This document shows positions 42,674 to 51,771 of a stretch of 64,000 bases of DNA, piece after piece. This DNA is from an uncultured Planctomycetota bacterium (GTDB lineage: Bacteria > Planctomycetota > Phycisphaerae > SM23-33), in contig CAITIS010000084.1 in assembly GCA_903892515.1 (NCBI GenBank), positions 1 through 64,000 of the forward strand. Reading direction: 5' to 3'. Each line of letters begins with the position of its first letter. Position 1 is the first letter of the stretch. Under the pieces are notes generated by a model that was given only the letters and a program-made list of their open reading frames with translations, was not told the DNA's origin and ran no database searches. Position numbers and translations under genes: made by a program.

Positions 42674-45340
42674 CTACTTGTCCTGCGGGTAGATGATGAT
42701 CCGGTCGTGCACGAGCAGGATCAGGTCGTTCCGGCCTTTGCCGGTTACGTCGCCGATGAAGATCAGCCGGGGCTCGCCGGTGCGCTGGTCGCGGTCTTCG
42801 TAGGAACGCTGGCCGCGGGGGGCCTCAAAGACCTTGAAGCGCGTGCCGCTGACCAGCTTGGCCTGGTCGTTGAACGTCAGCACCTCGATATGATTATTGG
42901 CCTGGTCGGCCAGGGCGATCTCCGGCACGCCGTCGGAGTTCAGGTCGCCAAAGGCGATGGCGCCGAAGTGGGCGCCCTTGATCTGCGTCTCAAAGCTGGC
43001 CAGTTTGCGCATCTGCCGCGAATCGAAGGACACCGGCACCATGGCCAGTTCGTCCACCGCGCACACGATCAGGCTGTTTACCGACGGCCCGCCGAAGTGG
43101 CCTGAGAGGATCTTCTTGACGTTGAGCGTGCCCAGATCGACTTCGCGGTCGGGCCGGTACGTGCCGTCGTCTTTGCGGCCCAGAATGCTCAGCTTGCCGC
43201 GGGCATTGTCGTACAGGACGACCGAGACGTTGCTGCTGGGCGATGAGGTGGCGGTCGAACCGGGGTTGCCCAGGCAGCAGGCAGCGGCGGCCGTGATCTT
43301 GCCGCGCGGGTCGGCCGGGGGGTACTGATCGATCACCGTCCAGCCATTCTTGGCGTCAAAGAACAGCGAGCGGGCGAAGCTCTTTTGCGACAGCAGCAGG
43401 GCGCACGAGCCGTCCTTGCCCAGCGGGGCGTCGCACATGCCACCGGGCGTCAACTCGCTCACCAGCCCGGCGTGAATGTCCTTGCCGGTGACCAGCGTGA
43501 ACTTGCCGTCTTCGCCCTGGCGAATGAGTTGCAGCGCGCCGTAACTGGGCATGACCATGATGTCGCATCGGCCATCGTGGTCGATGTCGCAGGCGCGGAG
43601 ATCCTGCGGCTTGTCCTTCAACTCGGTAAGTTCCAGTTCGGGCCCGTTCTGGGCCTCGGGCGTGCCGACCTTCAGGACGGTGCGGAGGAAGCGTTTGTCG
43701 CCGGACTTGTCGGCCTTCTCGGACTTTTCGGACGACTCAGCCGGGCCGGAGGCAGATTTGCCCTTGCCCGCGCCGGCCTTGTCCTTGGCCACGTACAGCA
43801 GGTCGGCCTTGCCGTCGCCGTCGATGTCGGCCACGGCCATGGCTTCGGGCTCGCCGGTGACGGTGATGGCCTGGGGGTAGCTCAAACGCCCTTGCTCATA
43901 GCGGCTGATGCCGATGAGCTTCTCCTTGAGCGACAGGGCGATGATGGCGTCCTTGCCCGAGCCGTCGAGCTTGACGGGGCAGAGCTTGCGCATGTCCAGC
44001 ATGCCCGGGAAGCTCTCGGGCGTGCCCAGCCCTTGGGCGTCCTGGCCGCGGAAGAGCAGGAACTCAGCCGTGGCGGGGTCGGAGACCACCACGTCCAGCA
44101 GGCCGTCGCCATCCACATCGGCGGCGGTGGCGTCGCGGTCGCCGGCGGCGTCGCTGGCGGGCAGCGGGTAATTCAGCACCGGGAAGGTGCCTTGTTCGCT
44201 GGCCTTGCCCAGGGCGTACATGGCGAGTCGGCCACTGCCGCCCGCCACGGTCACAAAGGCCTTCTGCGTGCCCTTGCCCAGCGGCGCCAGTTCCATCACG
44301 GTGGGGTTTGGAATCTCGTAGCGGACCTCGGGGCCGAGTTTGCCCTGGCCGTCCTGGAAGCGGACGCGGATGGGGTATTCATCGTCGGCCGTCAGGAGCA
44401 CCAGGTCGTTGCGGGCATCGCCATCGACGTCGGCGATGTCGATCTGCCGCAGCCGCTGGCCGGAACTGGGGTACTTCACCGACTGGCTGAACGTGCCGTC
44501 GGGCTTTTGCAGCAGGATGAAGACGGCGTTGTTGCCCAGCAGGGCGATATCGCAGCGGCCATCGCCGTTGAGGTCGCCCACGGCCAAGGCGCGGTCGAAG
44601 GCCTGGCCTTCGGTAAGGTCGATCTTCTTGGCCGGCTGCCACAGCGGCGTGGACGGGTCAGCTGGGCAGGTCGTCGGCTGCGAGGCCACTGTGGACTTTG
44701 TGGCTTCGGCCTTGACCGCTTCGGCCTTGACGAGCTCAGCCTTGGCGGCATCGGCCTTGGCTTTGGCCTTGCTGGGCTTGGCCTTGGCGGCGGGCGGTTC
44801 TTCCGCCAGCACGGCCGGCTGCGATGCGGCCGAGGGCTTCTGTTGCAGGGCGACGTACAGGCCTTGCTTGGAGTAGTAGATCAGGTCGGGCAGGCCGTCG
44901 TTGTTGACATCGGCCACGGCCAGGGCGGCCACGGCCACGTCCAGGTCGTACTTGACCCGCTTGAAGCGCCACAGGCACTCGCGGCCAAAGATGTTGTTGC
45001 AGTCGTCCGGGTCGATCTCGTCGTTGACGGCGTCTGCGGCGCGGTCTCGGCGTTGCAGCAGCAGCTCGATGCGGCTCTTGGCGTTGTTGGTCAGAAGGAT
45101 GTCGTTGAGCCCGTCGCCGTTGATATCCACAATGACAGGCCGGCCCAGACCGGTTTCGAGCTTGAGCACTTCCATGTCGCCAAAGCCGAAGTACTTGGCC
45201 AGTTGCGGCACGGGCAGGGACGTGGCCGATGGCGCCGAGGCCGACGCGGGCTGGGAAGAAGCCTTCTGTCCCCAGCACCAGCACAAGCTCGCCAGCAGGC
45301 ACACGCACAGCGCTACCAGCCGAATCGACATGCTCTTCAT
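42674..45340 (-). CDS. Secreted FG-GAP/VCBS repeat protein
   Basis: 888 residues with a signal peptide (about 1-24). At least nine calcium-binding FG-GAP motifs run along the chain, for example DINGDGLNDILLT, DVNNDGLPDLIYY, DLNGDGRCDIALL, DVDGDGLLDVVVS, DIDGDGKADLLYV and DLNSDGVPEIALA, each about 50-90 residues apart, implying one or two beta-propellers. A Lys/Ala-rich low-complexity insert of about 45 residues (about 180-225) lies between the second and third motifs. Probably extracellular, with adhesion or ligand-binding roles. AAGGGAT precedes the ATG. Confidence 0.88.
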   Translation of the reverse strand: MKSMSIRLVALCVCLLASLCWCWGQKASSQPASASAPSATSLPVPQLAKYFGFGDMEVLKLETGLGRPVIVDINGDGLNDILLTNNAKSRIELLLQRRDRAADAVNDEIDPDDCNNIFGRECLWRFKRVKYDLDVAVAALAVADVNNDGLPDLIYYSKQGLYVALQQKPSAASQPAVLAEEPPAAKAKPSKAKAKADAAKAELVKAEAVKAEATKSTVASQPTTCPADPSTPLWQPAKKIDLTEGQAFDRALAVGDLNGDGRCDIALLGNNAVFILLQKPDGTFSQSVKYPSSGQRLRQIDIADVDGDARNDLVLLTADDEYPIRVRFQDGQGKLGPEVRYEIPNPTVMELAPLGKGTQKAFVTVAGGSGRLAMYALGKASEQGTFPVLNYPLPASDAAGDRDATAADVDGDGLLDVVVSDPATAEFLLFRGQDAQGLGTPESFPGMLDMRKLCPVKLDGSGKDAIIALSLKEKLIGISRYEQGRLSYPQAITVTGEPEAMAVADIDGDGKADLLYVAKDKAGAGKGKSASGPAESSEKSEKADKSGDKRFLRTVLKVGTPEAQNGPELELTELKDKPQDLRACDIDHDGRCDIMVMPSYGALQLIRQGEDGKFTLVTGKDIHAGLVSELTPGGMCDAPLGKDGSCALLLSQKSFARSLFFDAKNGWTVIDQYPPADPRGKITAAAACCLGNPGSTATSSPSSNVSVVLYDNARGKLSILGRKDDGTYRPDREVDLGTLNVKKILSGHFGGPSVNSLIVCAVDELAMVPVSFDSRQMRKLASFETQIKGAHFGAIAFGDLNSDGVPEIALADQANNHIEVLTFNDQAKLVSGTRFKVFEAPRGQRSYEDRDQRTGEPRLIFIGDVTGKGRNDLILLVHDRIIIYPQDK

Positions 45341-45952
45341 GACGGCATCCCTTCTTCAAAGAGGTCTTAGGCCAGTGGCCCGAGGCCTGAGAAAGCCGAA
45401 ACTGTCGCTCAGAATGTACTTTTATCGATGCAGCGGTTCAATGCGGTGCTGGGCGACTGGGTCCCCGACAGTCGGGTTCTGGCTTCGTGGCCTGGCGACC
45501 TGTGGCCTGGCGACCAATAAGATATTCACTTGTGTCGGGAAAAACAAAGGCCATAGAATCATCTTCTCAAAGTGTCTGACGGTGCGTTGGGGCTGTCTGA
45601 CGATGCGTTAGGGCATGGCTGCCTTGGTTGTGTAACAGGCCCCCGCTTCAGCGGGGGTAACCAGGAGCCCCTTGACCCGTCAGCCCGCTTCAGCGGGCGC
45701 GAGGTCGTGCCGTGGGCAAAGCGGCTAAAGCCGGGTTGTTGTAAGCCCGTTAAAACGGGCTGGGAAACACGTTGCGGTGCCGGCATTACCCCCGCTGAAG
45801 CGGGGGCCTGCCACACGGCTTGACCGTGGTCCTGCGGCCAGGCATCGTTGGCCAGGAATTGACGTTCGAGTGCCTCTTACGCGCTGCGAGCATAATTGTC
45901 TTCGATGAGAGACGAGCGTAACAGTCTCCGATGACAGAGGAAGGGTTTGGGG
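45341..45952. other. Gap holding the second 187-bp inverted-repeat element
   Basis: 45341-45629 shows GTGGCCTGGCGACC direct repeats (about 45489-45515) and two GACGGTGCGTT/GACGATGCGTT repeats near 45576 and 45600. 45630-45816 is the second copy of the 187-bp element. 45817-45952 holds nothing recognisable beyond the protease ribosome-binding site (AGAGGAAGGG). Confidence 0.7.
45630..45816. repeat. 187-bp element with terminal inverted repeats, copy 2
   Basis: Same length as the copy at 12739-12925. Its 29-bp ends share the CCCCCGCTTCAGCGGGGG palindrome and differ from each other at one position. The interior inverted pair (AGCCCGCTTCAGCGGG and CCCGTTAAAACGGG) has diverged from copy 1. Both copies carry a GTCGTGCC core between the inner arms. 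Confidence 0.85.
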
Positions 45953-46987
45953 ATGAAGCGTACCTGCATACTGATCGTGGCGGCGTTGACGGCGGTAGCG
46001 TGGCAGAGTTCACTGGCTGAGCGAATCGTGCTCAAGAGCGGCCAGGAGATCCGGGCCGGCATTCTCAAGCAGGACGCCAAGACGGTGGTGGTGGACCTGG
46101 GCAATGCCGTGGTCAGCCTGGCCCGCGCGGACATCGAGAAGATCGAGAGCGATACCACGCAGCCGGCCAGCCAGTCGGCCAGTTCGCCCGCCAGCATGGC
46201 CGTGGACAAGGGCGGCCCGGCCTGGCAGATCTATCACATGGCCAAGCTCACGCCCACGACCATTGAAAAGAATGCCGAGCGCTTTGGCGAGGCCGTCGTC
46301 ATGGTGACCAGTCCCGGCGGGCTGGGCTCGGGATTCATGCTCAGCGACGACGGTTACCTGATTACGAACTACCACGTCATTGCCCGCGAGACGCGGCTGA
46401 AGGTGACGGTCTTTCACCGCACTGACAACGGCTTTGAGCAGCAGAACTACAAGCAGGTCAAGATCGTGGCGCTGAATCCCTTCTGCGACCTGGCCATGCT
46501 GAAGATCGACGCGCCCGGCGTGACGTTCAAGTACGTGTACATGGGCGACAGCACTGAGCTGGCGGCGGGGCAGGAGTGCTTCGCCATCGGCAATCCGCTG
46601 GGCCTGACGCGCACCGTCAGCCAGGGCATCATCTCCACGACCAACCGGAGCTTTGAAGGCCAGCTGTACATCCAGACTACGGCCGATATCAACCCGGGCA
46701 ATTCCGGCGGGCCGCTGTTCAATCTCAAGGGCGAAGTGATCGGCGTGACCTCGATGGGGTACGTCGCCTTCAGCGGGCTGAATTTCGCCATCCCCGCCGA
46801 CGTGGTCAAGCACTTCATCAACAACCGCGACGCCTTCGCCTACGACGAAGACAACCCTAACAGCGGATATCGCTATTTGCAGCCGGCAGCGCGCGCCGAT
46901 AAGTCCAATCCTCCCGCGAGCAAGCTGCCCGCACTGGAGGACGTGGCCGCGGGCACTCAACCGGCGACCAGCAAGGCCAAGAAATAG
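45953..46987 (+). CDS. Secreted trypsin-like serine protease (DegP-like, no PDZ domain)
   Basis: 344 residues from ATG 45953. Signal peptide about 1-22. A small beta domain follows (ERIVLKSGQEIRAGILKQDA to IEKIE, about 23-62), then a Ser/Ala linker and the trypsin fold. The catalytic triad is His141 (TNYHVI), Asp179 (CDLAMLKID) and Ser251 (GNSGGPL). AIGNPLGLTRTVSQGIIS is the HtrA-type motif. No PDZ domain follows; the C-terminus is a Pro/Ala/Lys tail. Likely periplasmic quality control or processing. Confidence 0.9.
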   Translation: MKRTCILIVAALTAVAWQSSLAERIVLKSGQEIRAGILKQDAKTVVVDLGNAVVSLARADIEKIESDTTQPASQSASSPASMAVDKGGPAWQIYHMAKLTPTTIEKNAERFGEAVVMVTSPGGLGSGFMLSDDGYLITNYHVIARETRLKVTVFHRTDNGFEQQNYKQVKIVALNPFCDLAMLKIDAPGVTFKYVYMGDSTELAAGQECFAIGNPLGLTRTVSQGIISTTNRSFEGQLYIQTTADINPGNSGGPLFNLKGEVIGVTSMGYVAFSGLNFAIPADVVKHFINNRDAFAYDEDNPNSGYRYLQPAARADKSNPPASKLPALEDVAAGTQPATSKAKK

Positions 46988-47025
46988 ACGTAGCACGGGC
47001 GTATCGCGGCTTGTGTCCGCGCTTT

Positions 47026-47120
47026 CACAGCCGAGGGCGGCTGTGCTATGAAGAATTCACAGCCGAGGGCGGCTGTGCTACGAAAGAACAAAAGACCACA
47101 GCCGAGGGCGGCTGTGCTAC
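47026..47120. repeat. Three tandem copies of the CAGCCGAGGGCGGCTG hairpin repeat
   Basis: Copies near 47026-47048, 47058-47081 and 47097-47120, each reading CACAGCCGAGGGCGGCTGTG followed by CTA and G or CGA. Spaced about 32-39 bp, they end about 40 bp before the next start codon. Confidence 0.9.
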
Positions 47121-47163
47121 GAAGATCGCTCGCGGGCAATGCCCGTGGGCAAGGAAGGTAATT

Positions 47164-49200
47164 ATGGCTACGAAGCGGATGGCATGGTGGGCGGGTGCGG
47201 CGATCTTGATGGCGTTTGGTACGGCCATGGCGGATCAGCCGGTGGCCAAGATGCTGCCGGGCAATTGCCTGCTGTACGTGGAGGTCAAGGACGTCAAGGC
47301 CTTGCAGGAGAACTTCAAGAAGACGGCCTTGTACGGCCTGTACAGCGACCCCTCGATGAAGGAAGTCGTCACCGGCACGGAAAAGAAGGTGACCGAGGCC
47401 ATCGACAAGTGGCTCAAGGACGCCTGGAAGTCCGAGGGCATCGAGAATCCGCCCGAGACGCTGCCCCGGCCTGAGGGCAGGGTTGTGCTGGCCGTCCGGC
47501 TGGACGTAAAGGCCAAGCAAGTGCCCAAGATGGAATGGTCCGAAGAGGCCAACGAGATGAAGGCCAACGGCACGCGCGAGGTCAAGGAGATCGAGCCGCA
47601 GGTCTTTATCATGGCCGACATGGGCAGCCATGCCGAGGCCGCCAAGGATCTCATCAAGCAACTGGTGGAGAAGGCCGTCGCCAAGGGCAGCACGCGCAAG
47701 ACCGAAACCATCCGCAGCCTGGAAGTGCAGATCCTCACGCCCGCGGCCAAGGACGCCAAGGATAAGGACGCCGAGTCGGAGGAAAGTTCCGACGCTGCCA
47801 AGTCGCCGCTGACAGCGCCGATGCCACAGACAACCGTGTGGGCGTGGCAGGGCACGACGCTGCTGCTGGCGTCGGACGTGGCGTTCTTCAAGGACGTGGC
47901 CACGCGGATGGATGCCTCCGACCAGGACTCGCTGGCGGATGAGAAGGACTTCCAGAAGATCCTCAATCAGCTCCAGGGCGACACGGCCGACGTGTGGGTG
48001 TACGTCAGCGCCAAGTCGGCGTTGACAGCCATCAAGGCCAAGGTGAACGAATCGGCCGACGAGGTTGTGCAGGGACCAGGCGGGAGCACCCCCGACAAGA
48101 GCCAGCAGACCGACAAGATCATTCAGAGCTTGGGCGTCGACGGGTTGACGGGCATTGGCCTGGCCGTTGCGGTAGCGCCCAATGATATGGAAGACGCGCG
48201 CGTCCGCTTCATGGTCGGGCTGGACGGCCCGCCGCGCGGCATCGTGGAGATATTCGCGCCCGCGGCCATGAGCACCAAGCCCACGGCCCTGATCACCAAG
48301 GACGTCGCCAGCTTCTTCGTGGCCAACTGCGACCTGGCCAAGGTGTATGACAAGCTCATCGCCATCGCCACCGAGGTCAGCGGCCAGCCGATCGAGGAGT
48401 CCATCAAGGGCACGCTGAAACAGCTTGCCGGCGAGGGCAACGAGCCCATCGACCTGCGCAAGGATCTGATGGAGCAGATCACCGGCCCGGCCACGATGCT
48501 GGTGACGGCGAACAAGCCGTACGACTCGATGGATGCCGAACGCTTCACCTTCGCCCTGGGGCTGCGCGACGGCGCGGCGGTGGACAAGACCATCGGTAAG
48601 CTGGTTGCAGCCGTTACCGTTTCGGCGCCGACCGAGATGAAGAAGAGCATCATGCAGGAGATGAACGGCGTCAATCTTTACGTCTTCCCGGCGAACATGA
48701 TGGGCGGCCAGGGCGGCGGGGCCAAGAACCCGCCGGCCATTGCGGTGGTGGGGCAGAACCTCTTCATCGGGCCTCTGGACAGCGTGCAGCGGGCGATTCG
48801 CGACAAGGCCAAGGAGCCCGACCCCGCCGACAGCATCGCATCTGACCCGATGTACGAATATGCCTCCAAGCTGCTGCCGGCGCAGGCGGCGGCCTTTAGC
48901 TACGGCAACCAGCAGATCGCCGCGGAGATTCAGTGGACGGTGCTGAAGAAGGCTGCCCAGGAGGCCAAGAATGACTCGTCCGGCGGCAGTCATGCTGGCC
49001 GCAGTTCCATGAATCCGATGGTGCAGATGGTCGAGGCAGTGAAGGAGTACGTGGACTTTTCGGCCTTGCCGGAGTTTGGGCCGGTGAAGAAGTACTTTGG
49101 CTGCGAGGTGGGCTACGTCACGACTTCCGAAGACGGCATCTTCGGCGAGTACCACCACGTCAAGGCCCCGCCGGTGGCCGCCAGCGAGCCGGCCAAGTAG
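47164..49200 (+). CDS. Large secreted protein of unknown function, DUF3352-like
   Basis: 678 residues from ATG 47164 (GGAAGG upstream). Signal peptide about 1-23 (ends TAMA). Mostly alternating alpha/beta without known motifs. LLYVEVKDVKALQENFKKTALYG at the start of the mature chain, repeated FFVANCDLAKVYDKL and FIGPLDSVQRAI segments, and Lys/Glu-rich composition fit secreted DUF3352-type proteins. The similarity is general and low confidence. A Gly-rich loop (NMMGGQGGGAKN) lies near residue 515. A strong terminator follows. Confidence 0.7.
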   Translation: MATKRMAWWAGAAILMAFGTAMADQPVAKMLPGNCLLYVEVKDVKALQENFKKTALYGLYSDPSMKEVVTGTEKKVTEAIDKWLKDAWKSEGIENPPETLPRPEGRVVLAVRLDVKAKQVPKMEWSEEANEMKANGTREVKEIEPQVFIMADMGSHAEAAKDLIKQLVEKAVAKGSTRKTETIRSLEVQILTPAAKDAKDKDAESEESSDAAKSPLTAPMPQTTVWAWQGTTLLLASDVAFFKDVATRMDASDQDSLADEKDFQKILNQLQGDTADVWVYVSAKSALTAIKAKVNESADEVVQGPGGSTPDKSQQTDKIIQSLGVDGLTGIGLAVAVAPNDMEDARVRFMVGLDGPPRGIVEIFAPAAMSTKPTALITKDVASFFVANCDLAKVYDKLIAIATEVSGQPIEESIKGTLKQLAGEGNEPIDLRKDLMEQITGPATMLVTANKPYDSMDAERFTFALGLRDGAAVDKTIGKLVAAVTVSAPTEMKKSIMQEMNGVNLYVFPANMMGGQGGGAKNPPAIAVVGQNLFIGPLDSVQRAIRDKAKEPDPADSIASDPMYEYASKLLPAQAAAFSYGNQQIAAEIQWTVLKKAAQEAKNDSSGGSHAGRSSMNPMVQMVEAVKEYVDFSALPEFGPVKKYFGCEVGYVTTSEDGIFGEYHHVKAPPVAASEPAK

Positions 49201-49226
49201 CACGCGCGATGGCATAGCCAGTCACA

Positions 49227-49259
49227 AAGCGGCGGGTCCACAAGGCTCGCCGCTTTTTT
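49227..49259 (+). terminator. Intrinsic terminator after the DUF3352-like gene
   Basis: Perfect 8-bp stem AAGCGGCG / CGCCGCTT with a 13-nt loop that pairs further, followed by TTTT after the stem. It begins 27 bp after the stop codon. Confidence 0.85.
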
Positions 49260-49317
49260 GCGCCGCCAAGAGGGATGTGGTTTCATAACCGTGGTATGCC
49301 CGCCCTCGGGCGTGAAA

Positions 49318-49455
49318 ACTCACAGCCGAGGGCGGCGGGCGGCTGTGCCACGGGGAAAGCCACAGCCGAGGGCGGCTGTGCCACGGAGAAACTCACAGCC
49401 GAGGGCGGCTGTGCTACGGGGAATACACAGCCGAGGGCGGCTGTGCTACGGGACA
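49318..49455. repeat. Tandem cluster of CAGCCGAGGGCGGCTG hairpins
   Basis: Four copies of CACAGCCGAGGGCGGCTGTG; the first copy carries a GGCGG duplication in its loop. Period about 33-36 bp, each copy followed by a GCCACGG or GCTACGG tail. Preceded by a related GCCCGCCCTCGGGC hairpin near 49300. The rest of the gap to 49541 holds the transporter ribosome-binding site. Confidence 0.9.
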
Positions 49456-49541
49456 AACTGGTTATGAAATCGCTTCCATGCACATGGCTTTCTGACCGGC
49501 GCGGATTATGATACGCTCCTGAGCCAGAGAGGAGAGTCCGC

Positions 49542-50999
49542 GTGGCCATTCCCGTTTCGGAGTTGCACCCAGCCTTGCCGGGGCCCTTAACGGCCCGTTC
49601 ACTGTACAAGGTTGGCACGCTCCGATACACGGCGTTTGGGCTGCTGCTGGTCTTCTTCTGGGTGCTGTGGGGAGACTTCATCTACATGTTGCTCGACACC
49701 TCACTGGTGACGATCTTTCCCAAGAAACTCAACGAGATGGGCGCCGGCGACTTCACCGTGCAGATGCTGCACCAGACGCTGGCCCGCACGGTGGCGTTCG
49801 GGCTGGCCCCCATCATCAGTTTCCGCAGCGACCGCTACCGCAGCCCCCGTGGCCGGCGGATTCCGTTCATCCTTTGGACCACGCCGCTGGTGGGGCTGTT
49901 CCTGGTTCTCATCGGCTGCACCGACAACCTGACGGCAGCCGTCACGCGCGGCGCCGACGCCATTACGGTCCTGGGCTACTCGATCTCGACCCAGACGATC
50001 GGCATCGCGCTGCTGGGCGTGCTGCTGTTCTGTTTTGACTTCGCCAACATGTTCGTCGGCACCGTTTACTACTACATGTTCAACGACGTGGTGCCGCAGC
50101 AGTTCCTGTCCCGCTTCCTTTCCTGCTACCGCATGGTCTCGTCGCTGGCGGGCATGCTGTACAGCGCTTACATCTTTCCGCACGCGCTGACGCACTTCAG
50201 GCTGATCTTCGTGCTGGCCGGTGTCGGGTATACGGTCGGGCTGGTGACGATGTGCCTGTTCGTCAAGGAAGGCAGCTACGGGCCTCCGCCGCAGAACCTC
50301 GACAGGCGGACCGGGTTCATCTCTTCGGCCAAGACCTTTGCCAAGGAATGCTTCACGCACAAGTTCTACTGGTATTTCTTCCTGGCCAGCACGTTTCGCT
50401 GTTTGGCCCTGTCCATAACGCCGGCGTTCGTGCTATTGCGCGACCTGAATTCTCTCGGAATGGGCTTGGCCGAACTGGGCTCTGTGTTTGCCTGGACGCA
50501 GTTCGTGTCGCTGCTGCTGCAATATCCCAGCGGCTGGCTGGCGGACAGGCTCAATCCGATCCGCGTGCATACCGCCACCAGTTTCATAAGCCTTCTGAGC
50601 CCGCTGGCCGCGTGCGTCTGGCTGTTCAGGGACTTTGGCACGGCGGGCAACCTGCACTATTATTATTGGATATCGTTGCTGTTCCTGCCCATCGGCGCCC
50701 TATGCACGGCCGCGGAGTTGCCGATGTACATGCGCCTGCTGCCGCGCGAACGCTACGGGCAGTTCTGCTCGGCCAATGCGATGCTGCGTTCCTTCGCCAT
50801 GGTCGTCGGCAGCGTGTTGCTGGGCGTGCTGATGAAGGTGCTGGCCGACGGCGTCCACATGGGCCCGTGGCGATATCGTTACGTTGCGTTGTGGGCGCTG
50901 GCCTTCCAAATCCCTTCCTCCTTGTTCCTTTGGCTGCTATACAGAGAATGGAAGGCCCGCGGCGGCGAGAAGGGGTACACGCCTCCGGGGGTGACATGA
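49542..50999 (+). CDS. Major facilitator superfamily transporter
   Basis: 485 residues from GTG 49542, with AGAGAGGAGAG just upstream. Twelve predicted membrane spans. The loop after span 2 has SDRYRSPRGRRIPFILWTTP, a sugar-porter/GPH-like version of MFS motif A; the second half has the related GWLADRLNPIRV. Likely a sugar or sugar-derivative symporter; substrate not determinable. AMMECR1 starts 75 bp downstream and may be cotranscribed. Confidence 0.85.
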   Translation: MAIPVSELHPALPGPLTARSLYKVGTLRYTAFGLLLVFFWVLWGDFIYMLLDTSLVTIFPKKLNEMGAGDFTVQMLHQTLARTVAFGLAPIISFRSDRYRSPRGRRIPFILWTTPLVGLFLVLIGCTDNLTAAVTRGADAITVLGYSISTQTIGIALLGVLLFCFDFANMFVGTVYYYMFNDVVPQQFLSRFLSCYRMVSSLAGMLYSAYIFPHALTHFRLIFVLAGVGYTVGLVTMCLFVKEGSYGPPPQNLDRRTGFISSAKTFAKECFTHKFYWYFFLASTFRCLALSITPAFVLLRDLNSLGMGLAELGSVFAWTQFVSLLLQYPSGWLADRLNPIRVHTATSFISLLSPLAACVWLFRDFGTAGNLHYYYWISLLFLPIGALCTAAELPMYMRLLPRERYGQFCSANAMLRSFAMVVGSVLLGVLMKVLADGVHMGPWRYRYVALWALAFQIPSSLFLWLLYREWKARGGEKGYTPPGVT

Positions 51000-51074
51000 T
51001 TGGCGGGATGAAGCACGCGTGCAACCAGTGGCACGCCCTGCGTGGCGCGCGGCCCAAGGCGAAGAGGTGCGAAT

Positions 51075-51638
51075 ATGGCCAATGACATCAGTGATCAGGA
51101 TCGCGCCCGGCTGTTAGAGTTGGCACGCCAGGCGGTGCTGTCGGCTGTTACTGACGGCCCGAGGCCCAGGATCGCCAAGCCCGACGGCGCCCTGGCCCTG
51201 CAGCGCGGCTGCTTCGTCACGCTGACGAATCGCGGCCAGCTGCGCGGGTGCATCGGCACGTTCCGGCCGTACGGGCTGCTGGGCGAGCAGGTCATCGACA
51301 TGGGCATCGAGGCCGCTCGCGATCCGCGCTTCGTATATGACGCCATCGGCCCATCCGAGGTGCCGCGGCTGAGTGTGGCCGTCAGCGTGCTGTCGGAACT
51401 TACGCCCATCGCCAACCCGCTGGACATTGAACTGGGCGTGCACGGCATCTACATTATCCGCGGCCGATCGGCTGGGTGCTTCCTGCCCGAGGTGGCCACC
51501 GAGACGGGCTGGTCGAAGGAAGAGTTCCTCGCCCACTGTTGCGCCGGTAAGGCGGGCATGGCCGCCGACGCCTGGAAGCAGCCCGGCACGCAGGTGCTGA
51601 TATTTACGACCGAGAAGTTTTCAGACGGGCCTGAGTAG
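51075..51638 (+). CDS. AMMECR1-domain protein (AmmeMemoRadiSam protein A)
   Basis: 187 residues from ATG 51075 (GAAGAGG upstream). AMMECR1 fold with its invariant LRGCIGTFRP motif (about 57-66), then AARDPRF and the LPEVATETGWSKEEFL segment. The C-terminal Cys-Cys (AHCCAGKAG) is typical of the prokaryotic family. Partner MEMO and radical-SAM genes are not adjacent here. Biochemical role not established. Confidence 0.92.
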   Translation: MANDISDQDRARLLELARQAVLSAVTDGPRPRIAKPDGALALQRGCFVTLTNRGQLRGCIGTFRPYGLLGEQVIDMGIEAARDPRFVYDAIGPSEVPRLSVAVSVLSELTPIANPLDIELGVHGIYIIRGRSAGCFLPEVATETGWSKEEFLAHCCAGKAGMAADAWKQPGTQVLIFTTEKFSDGPE

Positions 51639-51771
51639 AGCCGGTTTCATAACCGGTTCGACCCGTGGCACAGCCGCCCTCGGCTGTGGCTTTTACGGCC
51701 CGATGCCTGCTCACGCGGTTTGACGCCCGAGGGCGGGCGTACCACGGTTATGAAACCAGTTACAGGAGCGA
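51639..51771. repeat. Repeat pair between AMMECR1 and UroD-like genes
   Basis: A CAGCCGCCCTCGGCTG hairpin at about 51664-51689 and a GCCCGAGGGCGGGC hairpin at about 51725-51740. They are flanked by GGTTTCATAACCGG and GGTTATGAAACC, which form an inverted pair enclosing both. Confidence 0.75.

Noticed and set aside
49318-49455. Regularly spaced hairpins resembling a CRISPR array
   Set aside because: Period is about 35 bp with almost no spacer, and the unit is a dispersed hairpin found singly elsewhere.
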